From NCBI GenBank assembly GCA_964495385.1, contig CAZBVO010000007.1, positions 5,625 through 69,624 on the forward strand: DNA of 64,000 nt. Direction: 5' to 3'. Within the stretch, counting starts at the first letter, position 1. Every line of letters starts with the position of its first letter. This stretch comes from CAG-1138 sp964495385. Its GTDB lineage: Bacteria; Bacillota; Clostridia; Christensenellales; CAG-917. A program made the position numbers and the translations under genes. Below are positions 33,073 to 41,136 of the stretch, one piece after another. The notes under the pieces were generated by a model, which had not been told where the DNA came from, ran no database searches, and saw only the letters and a list, made by a program, of their open reading frames with translations.

Positions 33073-33207
33073 TTATGCGGACAATTTAGCGCGGCCTTTT
33101 GCGCGACGACGTTTCAAAACCTTTCTGCCGGATGCAGATGCCATACGTTTTCTGAAGCCGTGGACTTTGCTGCGTTGTCTTTTCTTAGGTTGGTAAGTTC
33201 TTTTCAT
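33073..33207 (-). CDS. rpmH: Large ribosomal subunit protein bL34
   Basis: A 44-residue, strongly basic protein reading MKRTYQPKKRQRSKVHGFRK through to RRRAKGRAKLSA, unmistakable L34. It follows a GAGGAGA ribosome binding site. It is the first gene of the leftward rpmH-rnpA-yidD-yidC-jag-mnmE-mnmG block. Confidence 0.97.
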   Translation of the reverse strand: MKRTYQPKKRQRSKVHGFRKRMASASGRKVLKRRRAKGRAKLSA

Positions 33208-33222
33208 TTTCGTTCTCCTCTG

Positions 33223-33246
33223 AAAAACCCGAAATTACGGGCTTTT
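33223..33246 (-). promoter_or_regulatory. Small hairpin with T run in the rpmH leader
   Basis: On the minus strand GCCCG, TAATT and CGGGTTTTT make a short stem followed by T, between promoter and rpmH. It could act as a weak attenuator for the block. Confidence 0.4.
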
Positions 33247-33273
33247 ATTTAAATAATAATTTATCGCTAACTA

Positions 33274-33302
33274 ATTATAAAGAATAAAACTTTTTATGTC
33301 AA
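33274..33302 (-). promoter_or_regulatory. Promoter of the rpmH block
   Basis: On the minus strand, TTGACA (33302-33297) and TATAAT (33279-33274) have exact consensus with a 17-bp spacer. Confidence 0.93.
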
Positions 33303-33407
33303 TCGTTTTTAAGAGGTTTTCCATATTCCGACATGCGATTTAAGCCGCAAAAACCACTGTTCTTTTAGGATTGTTGCAATTTTTACCCCAAAAGCATACA
33401 TTGTGAT

Positions 33408-33569
33408 ATGAATTTACGAAACGCCGATTCAACCTGTCTGCACCTGTACGCCACACTTGTCGGGCAACAGCTTTCCGACGGATTATCCCCCGAGGAAATT
33501 CGCGTTTTACTTTATTTTTTATCCCTTGTCTCGGAATATCTCAATTCGGTTTTGCCAAAATGTAAATAA
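33408..33569 (+). CDS. Possible small protein of 53 residues
   Basis: The frame encodes MNLRNADSTCLHLYATLVGQ, then QLSDGLSPEEIRVLLYFLSLVSEYLNS. The LSPEEIRVLLYFL pattern resembles small helical clostridial proteins of unknown function. There is no good ribosome binding site, so the call is uncertain. It fills the otherwise empty gap between rpmH and the MFS gene. Confidence 0.4.
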   Translation: MNLRNADSTCLHLYATLVGQQLSDGLSPEEIRVLLYFLSLVSEYLNSVLPKCK

Positions 33570-33572
33570 CGC

Positions 33573-33601
33573 TTTACAAACCAAAATTTATATGTTATAT
33601 T
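33573..33601 (+). promoter_or_regulatory. Promoter of the MFS gene
   Basis: TTTACA (33573-33578) and TATATT (33596-33601) are 17 bp apart. A long palindrome covers the -10 element. Confidence 0.7.
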
Positions 33602-33616
33602 ATATATAACATATAA
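33588..33616. promoter_or_regulatory. Long palindrome over the -10, candidate operator
   Basis: TTATATGTTATAT (33588-33600) and ATATAACATATAA (33604-33616) are perfect 13-bp arms around a 3-bp centre. The position suggests a repressor site for the MFS gene. Confidence 0.5.
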
Positions 33617-33631
33617 AATCTGAGGTTTACC

Positions 33632-34858
33632 GTGAAACTCACTTCAAATTCGACACGAACGGCATGCTACGCCGGATACATAATACAAGCAGTGGTCAAC
33701 AATTTGATTCCACTGCTGTTCACCGTATTCAACGACCGTTTCGATATATCGCTTTCGCGTCTCGCCATTATAGTAACCGTCAATTTCTGCACGCAAATTG
33801 CGGTTGACATCGCGTCTGCCTGGCTTTTGAAGAAGATTGGTTATCGCACAACCTGCATTCTTGCCCACGTGTTTTCCATAGCAGGCCTGGCAATACTCGG
33901 CATTTTGCCGGAAAATTCATCCAATCCGTTTTTGTGGATATGCATTGCGGCCGCAACGTGCGCCGTCGGCGGAGGCATACTGGAAGTAGCAATCAGTCCG
34001 CTCATCGAAGCAATACCGTCGGACAACAAAGAAAAAGAAATGAGCCTACTGCACAGCTTTTATTGCTGGGGACATATGGGCGTAGTGTTGCTTACAACGG
34101 CATTTTTGGCAATTTTCGGCAAAAATAACTGGAAATATCTTCCGTTCGTATGGGCAATTCTTCCACTGGTAAACGGTGTTTTGTTTTCAAAAGTTCCGCT
34201 TTGGGACATTTGCCCCGAAGAAAAAGGCTTATCCTTAAAACAACTGTTTAAAATGCCGGTGTTTTATCTGTTTATCGCATTGATGATCTGTTCCGGCGCT
34301 TCCGAACAAGCAATAAGCCAATGGAGCAGCTTCTTTGCCGAAAAAGGACTTGGCCTATCAAAAGCCATGGGCGATATTTTAGGTCCTTGCGCATTCGCCC
34401 TGTGTATGGGTTCAGCAAGGGCGATATATGCCGCAACGGCACATAAAATCAAAATTAAACACGCAATTTTGTTCAGCAGTTTACTGTGTACCGCCACTTA
34501 TGCGGTTATGGGGCTTGTCGACAACCAAGTTCTGTCGGTTATCGCTTGCGCCTTAAACGGATTCTCGGTAGGCGTGCTTTGGCCGGGTGTTTACAGTTTG
34601 GCCGCGGCAAAAATCAAAAACGGCGGGACAAATATGTTTTCCATTCTCGCTTTCGGTGGCGACATAGGTTGCGCATTAGGGCCGTTTATAGTCGGACAAA
34701 TATCCGACGCTACTTTAAAAGAAATAGGCCAAGCATCTTCCTTCGCAGGTTCCCCGGAAGAAGCGGCATTAAAATCAGGCATAGCCGTCGCGGTGGTATT
34801 CCCGATTCTTCTCACGGTTTTGCTTTTCGGCATCAAAAACAACAAACAAAAAGAATAA
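33632..34858 (+). CDS. Major facilitator superfamily transporter
   Basis: A 408-residue protein with 12 membrane helices. It opens RTACYAGYIIQAVVNNLIPLLFTVF and contains IEAIPSDNKEKEMSLLHSFYCWGHMGVVL, a pattern close to sugar-type MFS carriers of the FucP/YhjX-like groups. The substrate is not evident. Translation starts at GTG after TGAGG. It has its own promoter, a palindromic operator candidate and a terminator, so expression is probably switched by a regulator located elsewhere. Confidence 0.85.
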   Translation: MKLTSNSTRTACYAGYIIQAVVNNLIPLLFTVFNDRFDISLSRLAIIVTVNFCTQIAVDIASAWLLKKIGYRTTCILAHVFSIAGLAILGILPENSSNPFLWICIAAATCAVGGGILEVAISPLIEAIPSDNKEKEMSLLHSFYCWGHMGVVLLTTAFLAIFGKNNWKYLPFVWAILPLVNGVLFSKVPLWDICPEEKGLSLKQLFKMPVFYLFIALMICSGASEQAISQWSSFFAEKGLGLSKAMGDILGPCAFALCMGSARAIYAATAHKIKIKHAILFSSLLCTATYAVMGLVDNQVLSVIACALNGFSVGVLWPGVYSLAAAKIKNGGTNMFSILAFGGDIGCALGPFIVGQISDATLKEIGQASSFAGSPEEAALKSGIAVAVVFPILLTVLLFGIKNNKQKE

Positions 34859-34860
34859 CA

Positions 34861-34902
34861 AAAAGCGGTCTGACGTCGAACGATGCGGACCGCTTTTATT
34901 TT
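34861..34902 (+). terminator. Terminator after the MFS gene
   Basis: AAAAGCGGTC and GACCGCTTTT pair around a 17-nt loop, followed by ATTTT. Confidence 0.75.
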
Positions 34903-34918
34903 AACCATTTTATTTTGT

Positions 34919-34934
34919 TGTTTCACGTTAAACC
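34919..34934. promoter_or_regulatory. parS-like site 1
   Basis: TGTTTCACGTTAAACC matches the parS consensus TGTTTCACGTGAAACA at 14 of 16 positions. ParB is encoded about 8 kb to the right. Confidence 0.7.
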
Positions 34935-34969
34935 GACATTTTTAGTTTATTTATCACTTTGCAACAATA

Positions 34970-35215
34970 TCAAACGTCTTCATCGTTTCCGTTATTGTAG
35001 TATTCACAAAGTCCGCCGTCATAGTAGACGTGGTCCGGTTTATGCCTATTATCTTCTTTTCTATAAATTAAGCAATACGCTTTTTTCGGTAAGTCCGCAA
35101 AAGGCGGTTCGCCATGCGCAAAAATACACGTTTCACAATACTTAGGATTAATTGTGTTACAGCCCCACACAGGCGTATCTCTTTCTTCAAGCCTTTTTCT
35201 GTCCTTTTCGTTCAT
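34970..35215 (-). CDS. Small cysteine-containing protein, function unknown
   Basis: An 81-residue acidic protein with six cysteines: CNTINPKYCETCIFAHG and two more in AYCLIYRKE and GGLCEYYNN. The spacing suggests a metal site or disulfides in a cytoplasmic protein (no signal peptide). A good ribosome binding site (AAGGAAGG) precedes the ATG. I do not recognise a named family. Confidence 0.65.
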   Translation of the reverse strand: MNEKDRKRLEERDTPVWGCNTINPKYCETCIFAHGEPPFADLPKKAYCLIYRKEDNRHKPDHVYYDGGLCEYYNNGNDEDV

Positions 35216-35363
35216 ACTACCTTCCTTTACCGCAAAACGCTTTAAGCTTCTTCCTTCGACGGTATCGTTAAATCTACCATAGCGGTTTTAAGCCGGATTC
35301 CGTATCTCTAGCTATATTACACTTATTTCCACCCGTTTTCACCGTTGGCACGGCCAATCTTTG

Positions 35364-36266
35364 TTATTTGACGTGCTTTTTGAAAAATTCACACATTCCG
35401 TCGTTGGCGATCCTCGATGCTTCCCACCAAGGCTCAAGCGCATTAAAAACATGCATAAGCTTGTTACCGTCGGCAAGCGGTTTATCAAAATACATCAATT
35501 CGTTTTCTATTCCGAGCGCATCAAATTCCGCCTTAACAGCCAACGTTTGATTACGTAAAAAATCGCCGTAGGCACTTATAAAATAAGTCGGACACATGTT
35601 TTTAGGGATTACGTTTGAAAAATCATAAAGCTTACGCTTAAATTTATTCTTTCCGATGCGATAAAATTCCCCGTACAAACCGTCAAAAAGCGCTACTCCC
35701 GCGCACGGTATTTTGGCCATTTTACTTGGGTTAAACGCCGCAGAAACAAAGCACGCGGCCTTAAATTCAATAGGTGAAACGCCTCCGAACAGCTCTTGCA
35801 AACGTTCGTTTTCCGCCAGCGCCGTCAACATTGCCGCCGTATGACCGCCCGCACTATCACCCGTAACAAAAGCGTTGTCCAAGTCGATTCCAAGCTTATC
35901 TGCATTTTCTTTAACGTATTTTAACGCCGAAAGTATATCTTTCATCGAACCGGCAAAATCCACTTCAGGGATTAATCTAAAACTCAAATTTACCACAGCA
36001 AACCCGGCTTTTGCGATATGTAAACAGTATTTTTTATTAAGTTCTTTATCTCCGTAAACCCAAGCACCACCGTGTATATCCACTACTACAGGCAGCTTAC
36101 CGCTCACGCCACTCGGGCGGTATACGTCAAACTTATGCAACAAATGTCCGTCAGACAAATACTCTACGTCATTAAGCTCCTCGACGCCGTCAGGCACAGC
36201 CTGGCCATCCAGCCTTATTTTATCGTTCGGTTTAACAAGTTTTTCAAAATATAAATTTGCAAGCAT
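35364..36266 (-). CDS. Alpha/beta hydrolase, esterase/lipase type
   Basis: A 300-residue hydrolase of the hormone-sensitive-lipase-like group. The oxyanion-hole motif is VVDIHGGAWVYGDKE near residue 65 and the nucleophile elbow is VTGDSAGGHTAAML near residue 140. The Asp/His partners are likely in YFISAYGDFL and ADGNKLMHVFNAL. There is no signal peptide, so it acts in the cytoplasm on small esters. The ribosome binding site is GGGAGG. No operon partner is clear. Confidence 0.85.
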   Translation of the reverse strand: MLANLYFEKLVKPNDKIRLDGQAVPDGVEELNDVEYLSDGHLLHKFDVYRPSGVSGKLPVVVDIHGGAWVYGDKELNKKYCLHIAKAGFAVVNLSFRLIPEVDFAGSMKDILSALKYVKENADKLGIDLDNAFVTGDSAGGHTAAMLTALAENERLQELFGGVSPIEFKAACFVSAAFNPSKMAKIPCAGVALFDGLYGEFYRIGKNKFKRKLYDFSNVIPKNMCPTYFISAYGDFLRNQTLAVKAEFDALGIENELMYFDKPLADGNKLMHVFNALEPWWEASRIANDGMCEFFKKHVK

Positions 36267-36391
36267 AACAATCCTCCCACTTTGGTTCTCGGTAATCTAA
36301 TCGATAACAAAACAATCCTTCGCCACACAAACATGCAGCCAAAAAGCACGTTTTAGAAAATAACTTAACAATTCACCATTAAAAACTCAAT

Positions 36392-36407
36392 GGTTTCACG
36401 TTAAACA
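36392..36407. promoter_or_regulatory. parS-like site 2
   Basis: GGTTTCACGTTAAACA matches the parS consensus at 14 of 16 positions, in the gap between the hydrolase and acetyltransferase genes. Confidence 0.7.
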
Positions 36408-36525
36408 ATGGCCAAATAAGCTTAGCTTATATCAAACATAAAGCAATTCGGTTTGTCGAATTATAGCCAATTATTTAACCATTTAAAGCAAAAACAGCTT
36501 AATTATTGCGATTATTTTCAAAAAA

Positions 36526-37074
36526 TCACAGATATTTCATCATCCAAATGTCTTTTCGAGTTTCGCCGTTCAACATCTTAACGGCGTCAGGCCTTTCGGC
36601 AAATTTAACAAATCCGCATTTTTGATATAGTCCGGCCGCCCGTTCATTCCCGTCGACGTACTCGAGCTGCATTATTTCGATGCCACACTTTTTCGCTTCT
36701 ACAAACAGTTCATTCATCATAACAGTACCAAGCCCGACACCCCAAAAGTCCTTTAAAATACCAATCGCCACGGTCGCACGATGTCTAACTTTACTTAACG
36801 GAACATAATTAAACGAACAGTTTCCAATTATTTTGCCATCAAAATAGCAGGAAATCATCATAGTTGAGTCCGAATTTCGTGCGTTTTTGATAAAATCAAT
36901 TTCACTTTCTAAACTCATCGCCCTGCTCTCCGATTCATTCCGCAATATATAGTCGGTTTCAGAAGAACATTTAATCAAAAAATCCAACAATTTGTCGGCA
37001 TCTTCAATTTCCACAGTTTTTAAAAGAATTTCTCTACCGTCTTTAAGGATAACCGATTTTTCATTATATAACAT
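36526..37074 (-). CDS. GNAT family N-acetyltransferase
   Basis: A 182-residue protein with the GNAT fold: GNCSFNYVPLSKVRHRATVAIGIL, then the acetyl-CoA loop KDFWGVGLGTVMMNELF (Q/RxxGxG/A-like), and LEYVDGNERAAGLYQKCGFVKF. The acceptor is unknown. It lies next to the parS cluster and has no clear operon partner. Confidence 0.88.
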   Translation of the reverse strand: MLYNEKSVILKDGREILLKTVEIEDADKLLDFLIKCSSETDYILRNESESRAMSLESEIDFIKNARNSDSTMMISCYFDGKIIGNCSFNYVPLSKVRHRATVAIGILKDFWGVGLGTVMMNELFVEAKKCGIEIMQLEYVDGNERAAGLYQKCGFVKFAERPDAVKMLNGETRKDIWMMKYL

Positions 37075-37168
37075 AGTTTAACACCTCAGTTTTACTTAAC
37101 CAAATTATAACACACGTCAAACAACAATTACAACCTATTTTGATTTTTAATCAACAAAAAGCCAAATT

Positions 37169-37184
37169 TGTTTCATGTGAAACG
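37169..37184. promoter_or_regulatory. parS-like site 3
   Basis: TGTTTCATGTGAAACG matches the parS consensus at 14 of 16 positions. Confidence 0.75.
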
Positions 37185-37213
37185 ATAGCTTTTGACTATT
37201 ATTAAATTTCCTA

Positions 37214-37229
37214 TGTTTCACGTTAAACA
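37214..37229. promoter_or_regulatory. parS-like site 4
   Basis: TGTTTCACGTTAAACA matches the parS consensus at 15 of 16 positions, the best match in the window. Confidence 0.85.
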
Positions 37230-37234
37230 TAAAC

Positions 37235-37243
37235 TTATCCACA
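37235..37243 (+). promoter_or_regulatory. DnaA box between two parS sites
   Basis: TTATCCACA is an exact DnaA box. It lies five bases after parS-like site 4 and two bases before site 5. Confidence 0.6.
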
Positions 37244-37245
37244 AT

Positions 37246-37261
37246 TGTTTCACGTTGAACA
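37246..37261. promoter_or_regulatory. parS-like site 5
   Basis: TGTTTCACGTTGAACA matches the parS consensus at 14 of 16 positions. Confidence 0.75.
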
Positions 37262-38115
37262 AAAATGGCTGTTTTGGGCCATTTTGGCCCGTTTTTTGGG
37301 GTTTAAGTGGCATTTTTAGGGGTATTTTTGACGTGTTTCACACAGTTTCTCGTCATTACCCTATGCAAATTTGAAACGAAATTTTTGTGGATATTTCTTG
37401 GTTATTTTTCTTTGATTTGTGTTTATAAAAATTGTCTCGTTTTTGTGTACGTTTCTCTATTGTTTTATAGGAAAAATCAACGTTTTTCCTGATTTTCGGT
37501 ATCTTAAACTTGCACTTTTTGACCGGTTTTTACTGATTTTTATTGTTTTTTATAACCTTTGGTAGGAATTTTCATTGTTTTTTATGGTTTTTTATTACGG
37601 TTTTTAACGGGGTTTATTTTGATATTTATTGAGTTTGCGTTCGTTTGATTTAGTATCTGGTTTAAAATTAGGTAAAAATTATGGGGAATAGAAGAGTGTT
37701 TACGTCTTGTTTAAGGTTTTTTACGGAAAATACTTTACTTAGCCGTATGTATTTGATTTTACATGTTTATTTGCATTTTGTTTGTCATACACGTTTTGTA
37801 TTGTTTAAAACCGCACATCTAATCGCCATAGATTTTAAAAACGTGCATCTGCATCATTGTAATTTAAGAATATACGTCTAGGCAGTCCAACCGTTAACCT
37901 ATTTAAGTTTTAGTCGCGATTGGTTACAATAATACATTCGGACCATTATAGATTCAAAATATACATTTGGATCGTGACCTTTTATAAAAACGGCATATTT
38001 AAATTTTGTCCAGTTTTAAAGTTACTTAATCTTTGATTAAGTAAAATATAAAAATTTGCGCATTGTTTGTCATTTTTGGCACGAAAGAATGTCCCTATTT
38101 TTGAAAACATACATC
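37262..38115. other. AT-rich stretch without a recognisable gene
   Basis: The gap between the acetyltransferase and luxS is 1.34 kb, the longest in the window. The left part is very T-rich on the plus strand, with many TTTTTA-like runs. Short frames (for example 37681-37881) lack ribosome binding sites and protein-like composition. A degenerate half parS (TGTTTCAC) lies at 37334. The right part shows weak ~30-bp periodicity. It may be part of an origin or centromere region, or decayed DNA. Confidence 0.5.
37785..38000 (+). repeat. Degenerate ~30-bp periodic repeats
   Basis: ACATCT-like words occur at 37815, 37845, 37874, 37934, 37963 and 37993, spaced 29-30 bp (one interval of 60). Each is preceded by an A-rich end such as TTTTAAAA or TTCAAAA. 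Sequence between them is poorly conserved. Confidence 0.4.
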
Positions 38116-38145
38116 AAAAAAGAACCGCCTGAGCGGTCCTTTTTT
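38116..38145. terminator. Bidirectional hairpin terminator
   Basis: AAAAAAGAACCGC and GCGGTCCTTTTTT pair with one mismatch around CTGA. It probably ends leftward transcription of mtnN-luxS, about 270 bp beyond luxS. Confidence 0.7.
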
Positions 38146-38416
38146 ATTAAGTTTATTTGGAGTTTTGTTTTGGCTTGGTTTAAGTGTTGTTAGACACGGT
38201 TTGAGTATTCTTTTGTTTATTATGGTTTTACCTAAACATATTTTGCCAGGTAAAATTGTTTAAGTTATCCGAAAGCATTTTGGCCCAATCAAATACGGTT
38301 CGATATGATTTTAATTTGCTTCCGATTAGTTTTTCAATTGTCGAAACCTGTTTAAAATGTTTCGGCGATTTTTGGTTTTAAAAACCGATTAAGATTTTTA
38401 AGATAACGGCCTAAAT

Positions 38417-38845
38417 TTACCTTATGACGTTGAGATATCCCTCGATTTCTTTTTTGGCCAGCTCGAGATTGTGAAGTTTGTAGTTTCCGCATTCGTTTTC
38501 GCCGGCTCCAGGGACTTCGTCCAATTTCAAGCAGTCCTCAAAAGCTTTGACGGTGTATTGTTTTGCTTCTTCCTTATTTATTCCCAAAAGCAGCAAATAA
38601 AACCCTGTGCAGCATCCCATCGGCCCGAAGTAGACAACTTTATCTTTTATCGGGCTGTTTCTTATGACGGTTGCAAACAAATGCTCAATTGTGTGCATCG
38701 CCGCCACGTCCAAATAATCGCCTTTATTTGGCCATTTAAAACGTAAGTCGTACGTAAAAATACCGTTTGCAACGCCCGACAAATAAAAATCGGGACCGTG
38801 CACGCTGTGATCGATGGTAAAAGAGTGTATTTTTTCAAGTTCCAT
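38417..38845 (-). CDS. luxS: S-ribosylhomocysteine lyase LuxS
   Basis: A 142-residue enzyme converting S-ribosylhomocysteine to homocysteine and the AI-2 precursor DPD. The metal site is His51 and His55 in HTIEHLFATV with Cys119 in NECGNYKLHN; Glu54 lies between the histidines. The catalytic-cysteine region is FGPMGCCTGFY, where the second Cys replaces the usual Arg. It is 2 bp downstream of mtnN, so the two steps of S-adenosylhomocysteine recycling are co-expressed. Confidence 0.95.
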   Translation of the reverse strand: MELEKIHSFTIDHSVHGPDFYLSGVANGIFTYDLRFKWPNKGDYLDVAAMHTIEHLFATVIRNSPIKDKVVYFGPMGCCTGFYLLLLGINKEEAKQYTVKAFEDCLKLDEVPGAGENECGNYKLHNLELAKKEIEGYLNVIR

Positions 38846-38847
38846 AA

Positions 38848-39528
38848 TTATTCTCCCAAAACGTCATTTATGATTTTTGCGCAAGCAACGGTACCCGCTT
38901 TGACGCTTGCCGGAAAATCGGTTATGCTTCCTTCGTCGGCATTGTCCGAAATAAGCTTTATCATCAAACATTCCTTTTGATTGCGAAGGGCAGTGAGCAA
39001 AATACCTGCCGATTCCATTTCACAGATGTCTGCGCCGAAGTCACCAACCAGGATGCGGCGGATTTCATCCGATGCAACAAACTTGTTTCCGGATGCGGCA
39101 ACAACCTGTTTCAAACCGAAGCGATTTGCCACGTTTTGGGCCAATTCGGCCGTGCAAACGAGGTTTCTGGAAGGGAATTCACAATACCTTCCGACCTCGA
39201 CTCCGTCTAAGGCGGAAGTGTCCATTTCGTAGTGAACGACTTCTTTTACCACAACCAAATCGCCTTGCTTTAAATCGGCCCTAAGACTGCCGACAAAACC
39301 GAAATTTAAAATTAGATCGGCCCCGAAAACGTCTATTGTGTGTTGTGTTGCGGCAGCGGCTGCGATTTCACCGACGCCGCTGTTTAAAATATAAACTTCA
39401 TTGTCGCCCTTTATAAACCTGTAAACGGGTTTTGAAAGAAATTCCGTCGCCGTTTCAAGTTCCCCAAACCCTCCGAGGGCGGTTGCCAGTTCTTTTTCCA
39501 TAGCGACGATAATAGCGGTTTTTTTCAT
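38848..39528 (-). CDS. mtnN: 5'-methylthioadenosine/S-adenosylhomocysteine nucleosidase
   Basis: A 226-residue nucleosidase that removes adenine from S-adenosylhomocysteine and methylthioadenosine. Motifs are AIIVAMEKEL at the start, LNSGVGEIAAAAATQ, LNFGFVGSL, ICEMESAGILLTALRNQ (ribose-binding Met-Glu) and KLISDNADEG with the catalytic Asp. Upstream, a TATAAT at 39587-39582 (minus) with TG extension and a small hairpin (39555-39569) in the leader are seen. It feeds LuxS. Confidence 0.94.
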   Translation of the reverse strand: MKKTAIIVAMEKELATALGGFGELETATEFLSKPVYRFIKGDNEVYILNSGVGEIAAAAATQHTIDVFGADLILNFGFVGSLRADLKQGDLVVVKEVVHYEMDTSALDGVEVGRYCEFPSRNLVCTAELAQNVANRFGLKQVVAASGNKFVASDEIRRILVGDFGADICEMESAGILLTALRNQKECLMIKLISDNADEGSITDFPASVKAGTVACAKIINDVLGE

Positions 39529-39630
39529 AAAAACGTTCCTTTAAGTGGTTTTATCCGCGCTTATCGCGGGTTTTCTACACGATTATAACACAATAAAACA
39601 AAAATTTCCACAACATTGCCAAAAAAACTA

Positions 39631-39660
39631 TTGTTTTTTGTGCGTTTTGTATGTTATAAT
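39631..39660 (+). promoter_or_regulatory. Promoter of the MFS-rsmG-parA-parB operon
   Basis: TTGTTT (39631-39636) and TATAAT (39655-39660) are 18 bp apart, with TG just before the -10. Confidence 0.6.
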
Positions 39661-39714
39661 TCATAGTGGTGGTTGAGAACCGAATAATACTTTATATAAG
39701 GTTACACTAATAAG

Positions 39715-41136
39715 ATGAAACTTGACACTAAAAAAATAGTATATTGCTCGCTTGCTTTCGGCTGGATTTCGGTGTTTTGGCAAATTTGGGACACATCCAT
39801 CCAAGTTATCAACGTAGGCGTAATGGGCCTGGGGACAACCATATCGGGGCTTATTTTGGCAATAGACAACATTATAGGCCTGTTTGTTCTGCCGCTTAGC
39901 GGTAAACTGTCCGACGGTTGCAAATCGAAATTCGGACGTAGAACGCCGTTTATCTTTTTAGGCACTACGGTGGCTCTTGTCGGCTTGGCGGGAGTTGCGA
40001 TAGCCGCCGCAAAAAGCATTTTGTGGCTTTATATCGTTTTTATCGTAATCACACTGTTTGCGATGGCGTCTTACCGTTCGCCGGCACTTTCACTCGTGCC
40101 GGATCTTACGCCGGAGCCTCTTAGAAGCAAAGCAAATGCGATTTCAAACATCGTAAGTGCCATTTTCACCGGCGTTGCCATTTTGATTACGACGGTAGGC
40201 ATAACAAAATCCGAAAACGGAATTGCAAACGTAAACTATTACATAGTTTTCGGCGGAGCGATAATTGTCAGCGTCATAACGGCAATAGTCTTCTTTAAAA
40301 AAGTAAACGAACCGAAATTGGTGGCCGATTTCGAGGCCGAAACCGAGGCTTATTTGAACGAAAACACCCTGGAGGAAGACACCTCGGAGCAGTCCGAAGC
40401 GGAAATTTTGTCGCAAGAAAGAGTCAAAAAACGCACAAAAGCGTTGATTCTTCTTTGTGTTTTCTTCTTCTATATGGCCTACAACGCACTCGTATCAAAC
40501 TTCACAAACTACGCTTCACTGGTATTAAAGCTGAGCGTTCCTGTTTTGCCACTGGTATTTTTGATGGCAGGCGGAATCGGCGGATTTATCCCGGCAACCA
40601 AATATGCCGCCAAAAAAGGCCGCAGACGCTCGATTTTGTTGGGATTTATAATTATGTCCGCCGCACTTGCAGTGGCCTCTGTCGACAGTATTTCGGCGGT
40701 TAGTAACGCACTTCCTAAATGGGTTGAAATAACTTTGATATGCACCGCTTTCACGGCCGCGGGGTTCGGTTACGGATTTGTTATGGTAAACATCTATCCG
40801 TTCTTCCTCGAGTACTCGACCAACAAGAGTTTGGGACAGGGAACGGGAATATTCGCAACGGCCATGACGCTGGCGCAGGTTATAACTCCGATTCTTGCAG
40901 GATTTTTGATTGAACGGTTCGGCCAAGGTTTCACTATCGGAAGTTTTGTTTGGTCTCCGCAACAATACGTCGACAACCAAGGCATATCGCACTACGGCGA
41001 TTTCAGAATTTTGACACCTTACGCGGCACTGTTTTTGGTGTTTGCCCTTGTGTCGGCCGCACTTATTAAAGAGGAAAACCGAAAAATCAACGTTGCGGTA
41101 AAATCCGGACTTGAGATGTTTGACACTGACGTATGA
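39715..41136 (+). CDS. MFS sugar transporter, SLC45/GPH-like
   Basis: A 473-residue carrier with 12 helices. The N-terminal half has GLFVLPLSGKLSDGCKSKFGRRTPFIFLGT, which carries the SLC45/GPH-like D-x(7)-GRR-P signature, and MASYRSPALSLVPDLTPEPLRSKANAI. A charged loop (about residues 205-245) separates the halves. A sugar or glycoside substrate is likely. Its stop codon overlaps the rsmG start (ATGATGA). The ribosome binding site is weak. Confidence 0.82.
   Translation: MKLDTKKIVYCSLAFGWISVFWQIWDTSIQVINVGVMGLGTTISGLILAIDNIIGLFVLPLSGKLSDGCKSKFGRRTPFIFLGTTVALVGLAGVAIAAAKSILWLYIVFIVITLFAMASYRSPALSLVPDLTPEPLRSKANAISNIVSAIFTGVAILITTVGITKSENGIANVNYYIVFGGAIIVSVITAIVFFKKVNEPKLVADFEAETEAYLNENTLEEDTSEQSEAEILSQERVKKRTKALILLCVFFFYMAYNALVSNFTNYASLVLKLSVPVLPLVFLMAGGIGGFIPATKYAAKKGRRRSILLGFIIMSAALAVASVDSISAVSNALPKWVEITLICTAFTAAGFGYGFVMVNIYPFFLEYSTNKSLGQGTGIFATAMTLAQVITPILAGFLIERFGQGFTIGSFVWSPQQYVDNQGISHYGDFRILTPYAALFLVFALVSAALIKEENRKINVAVKSGLEMFDTDV

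Noticed and set aside
37334..37349. Sixth parS site (TGTTTCACACAGTTTC)
   Set aside because: Only the left half matches the consensus.
37681..37881. 66-codon frame in the AT-rich gap
   Set aside because: Weak ribosome binding site, odd composition, and its 3' part coincides with the 30-bp periodic repeats.
37785..38000. Possible CRISPR array
   Set aside because: The repeated words are short and poorly conserved, spacers are not distinct, and no cas gene is present.
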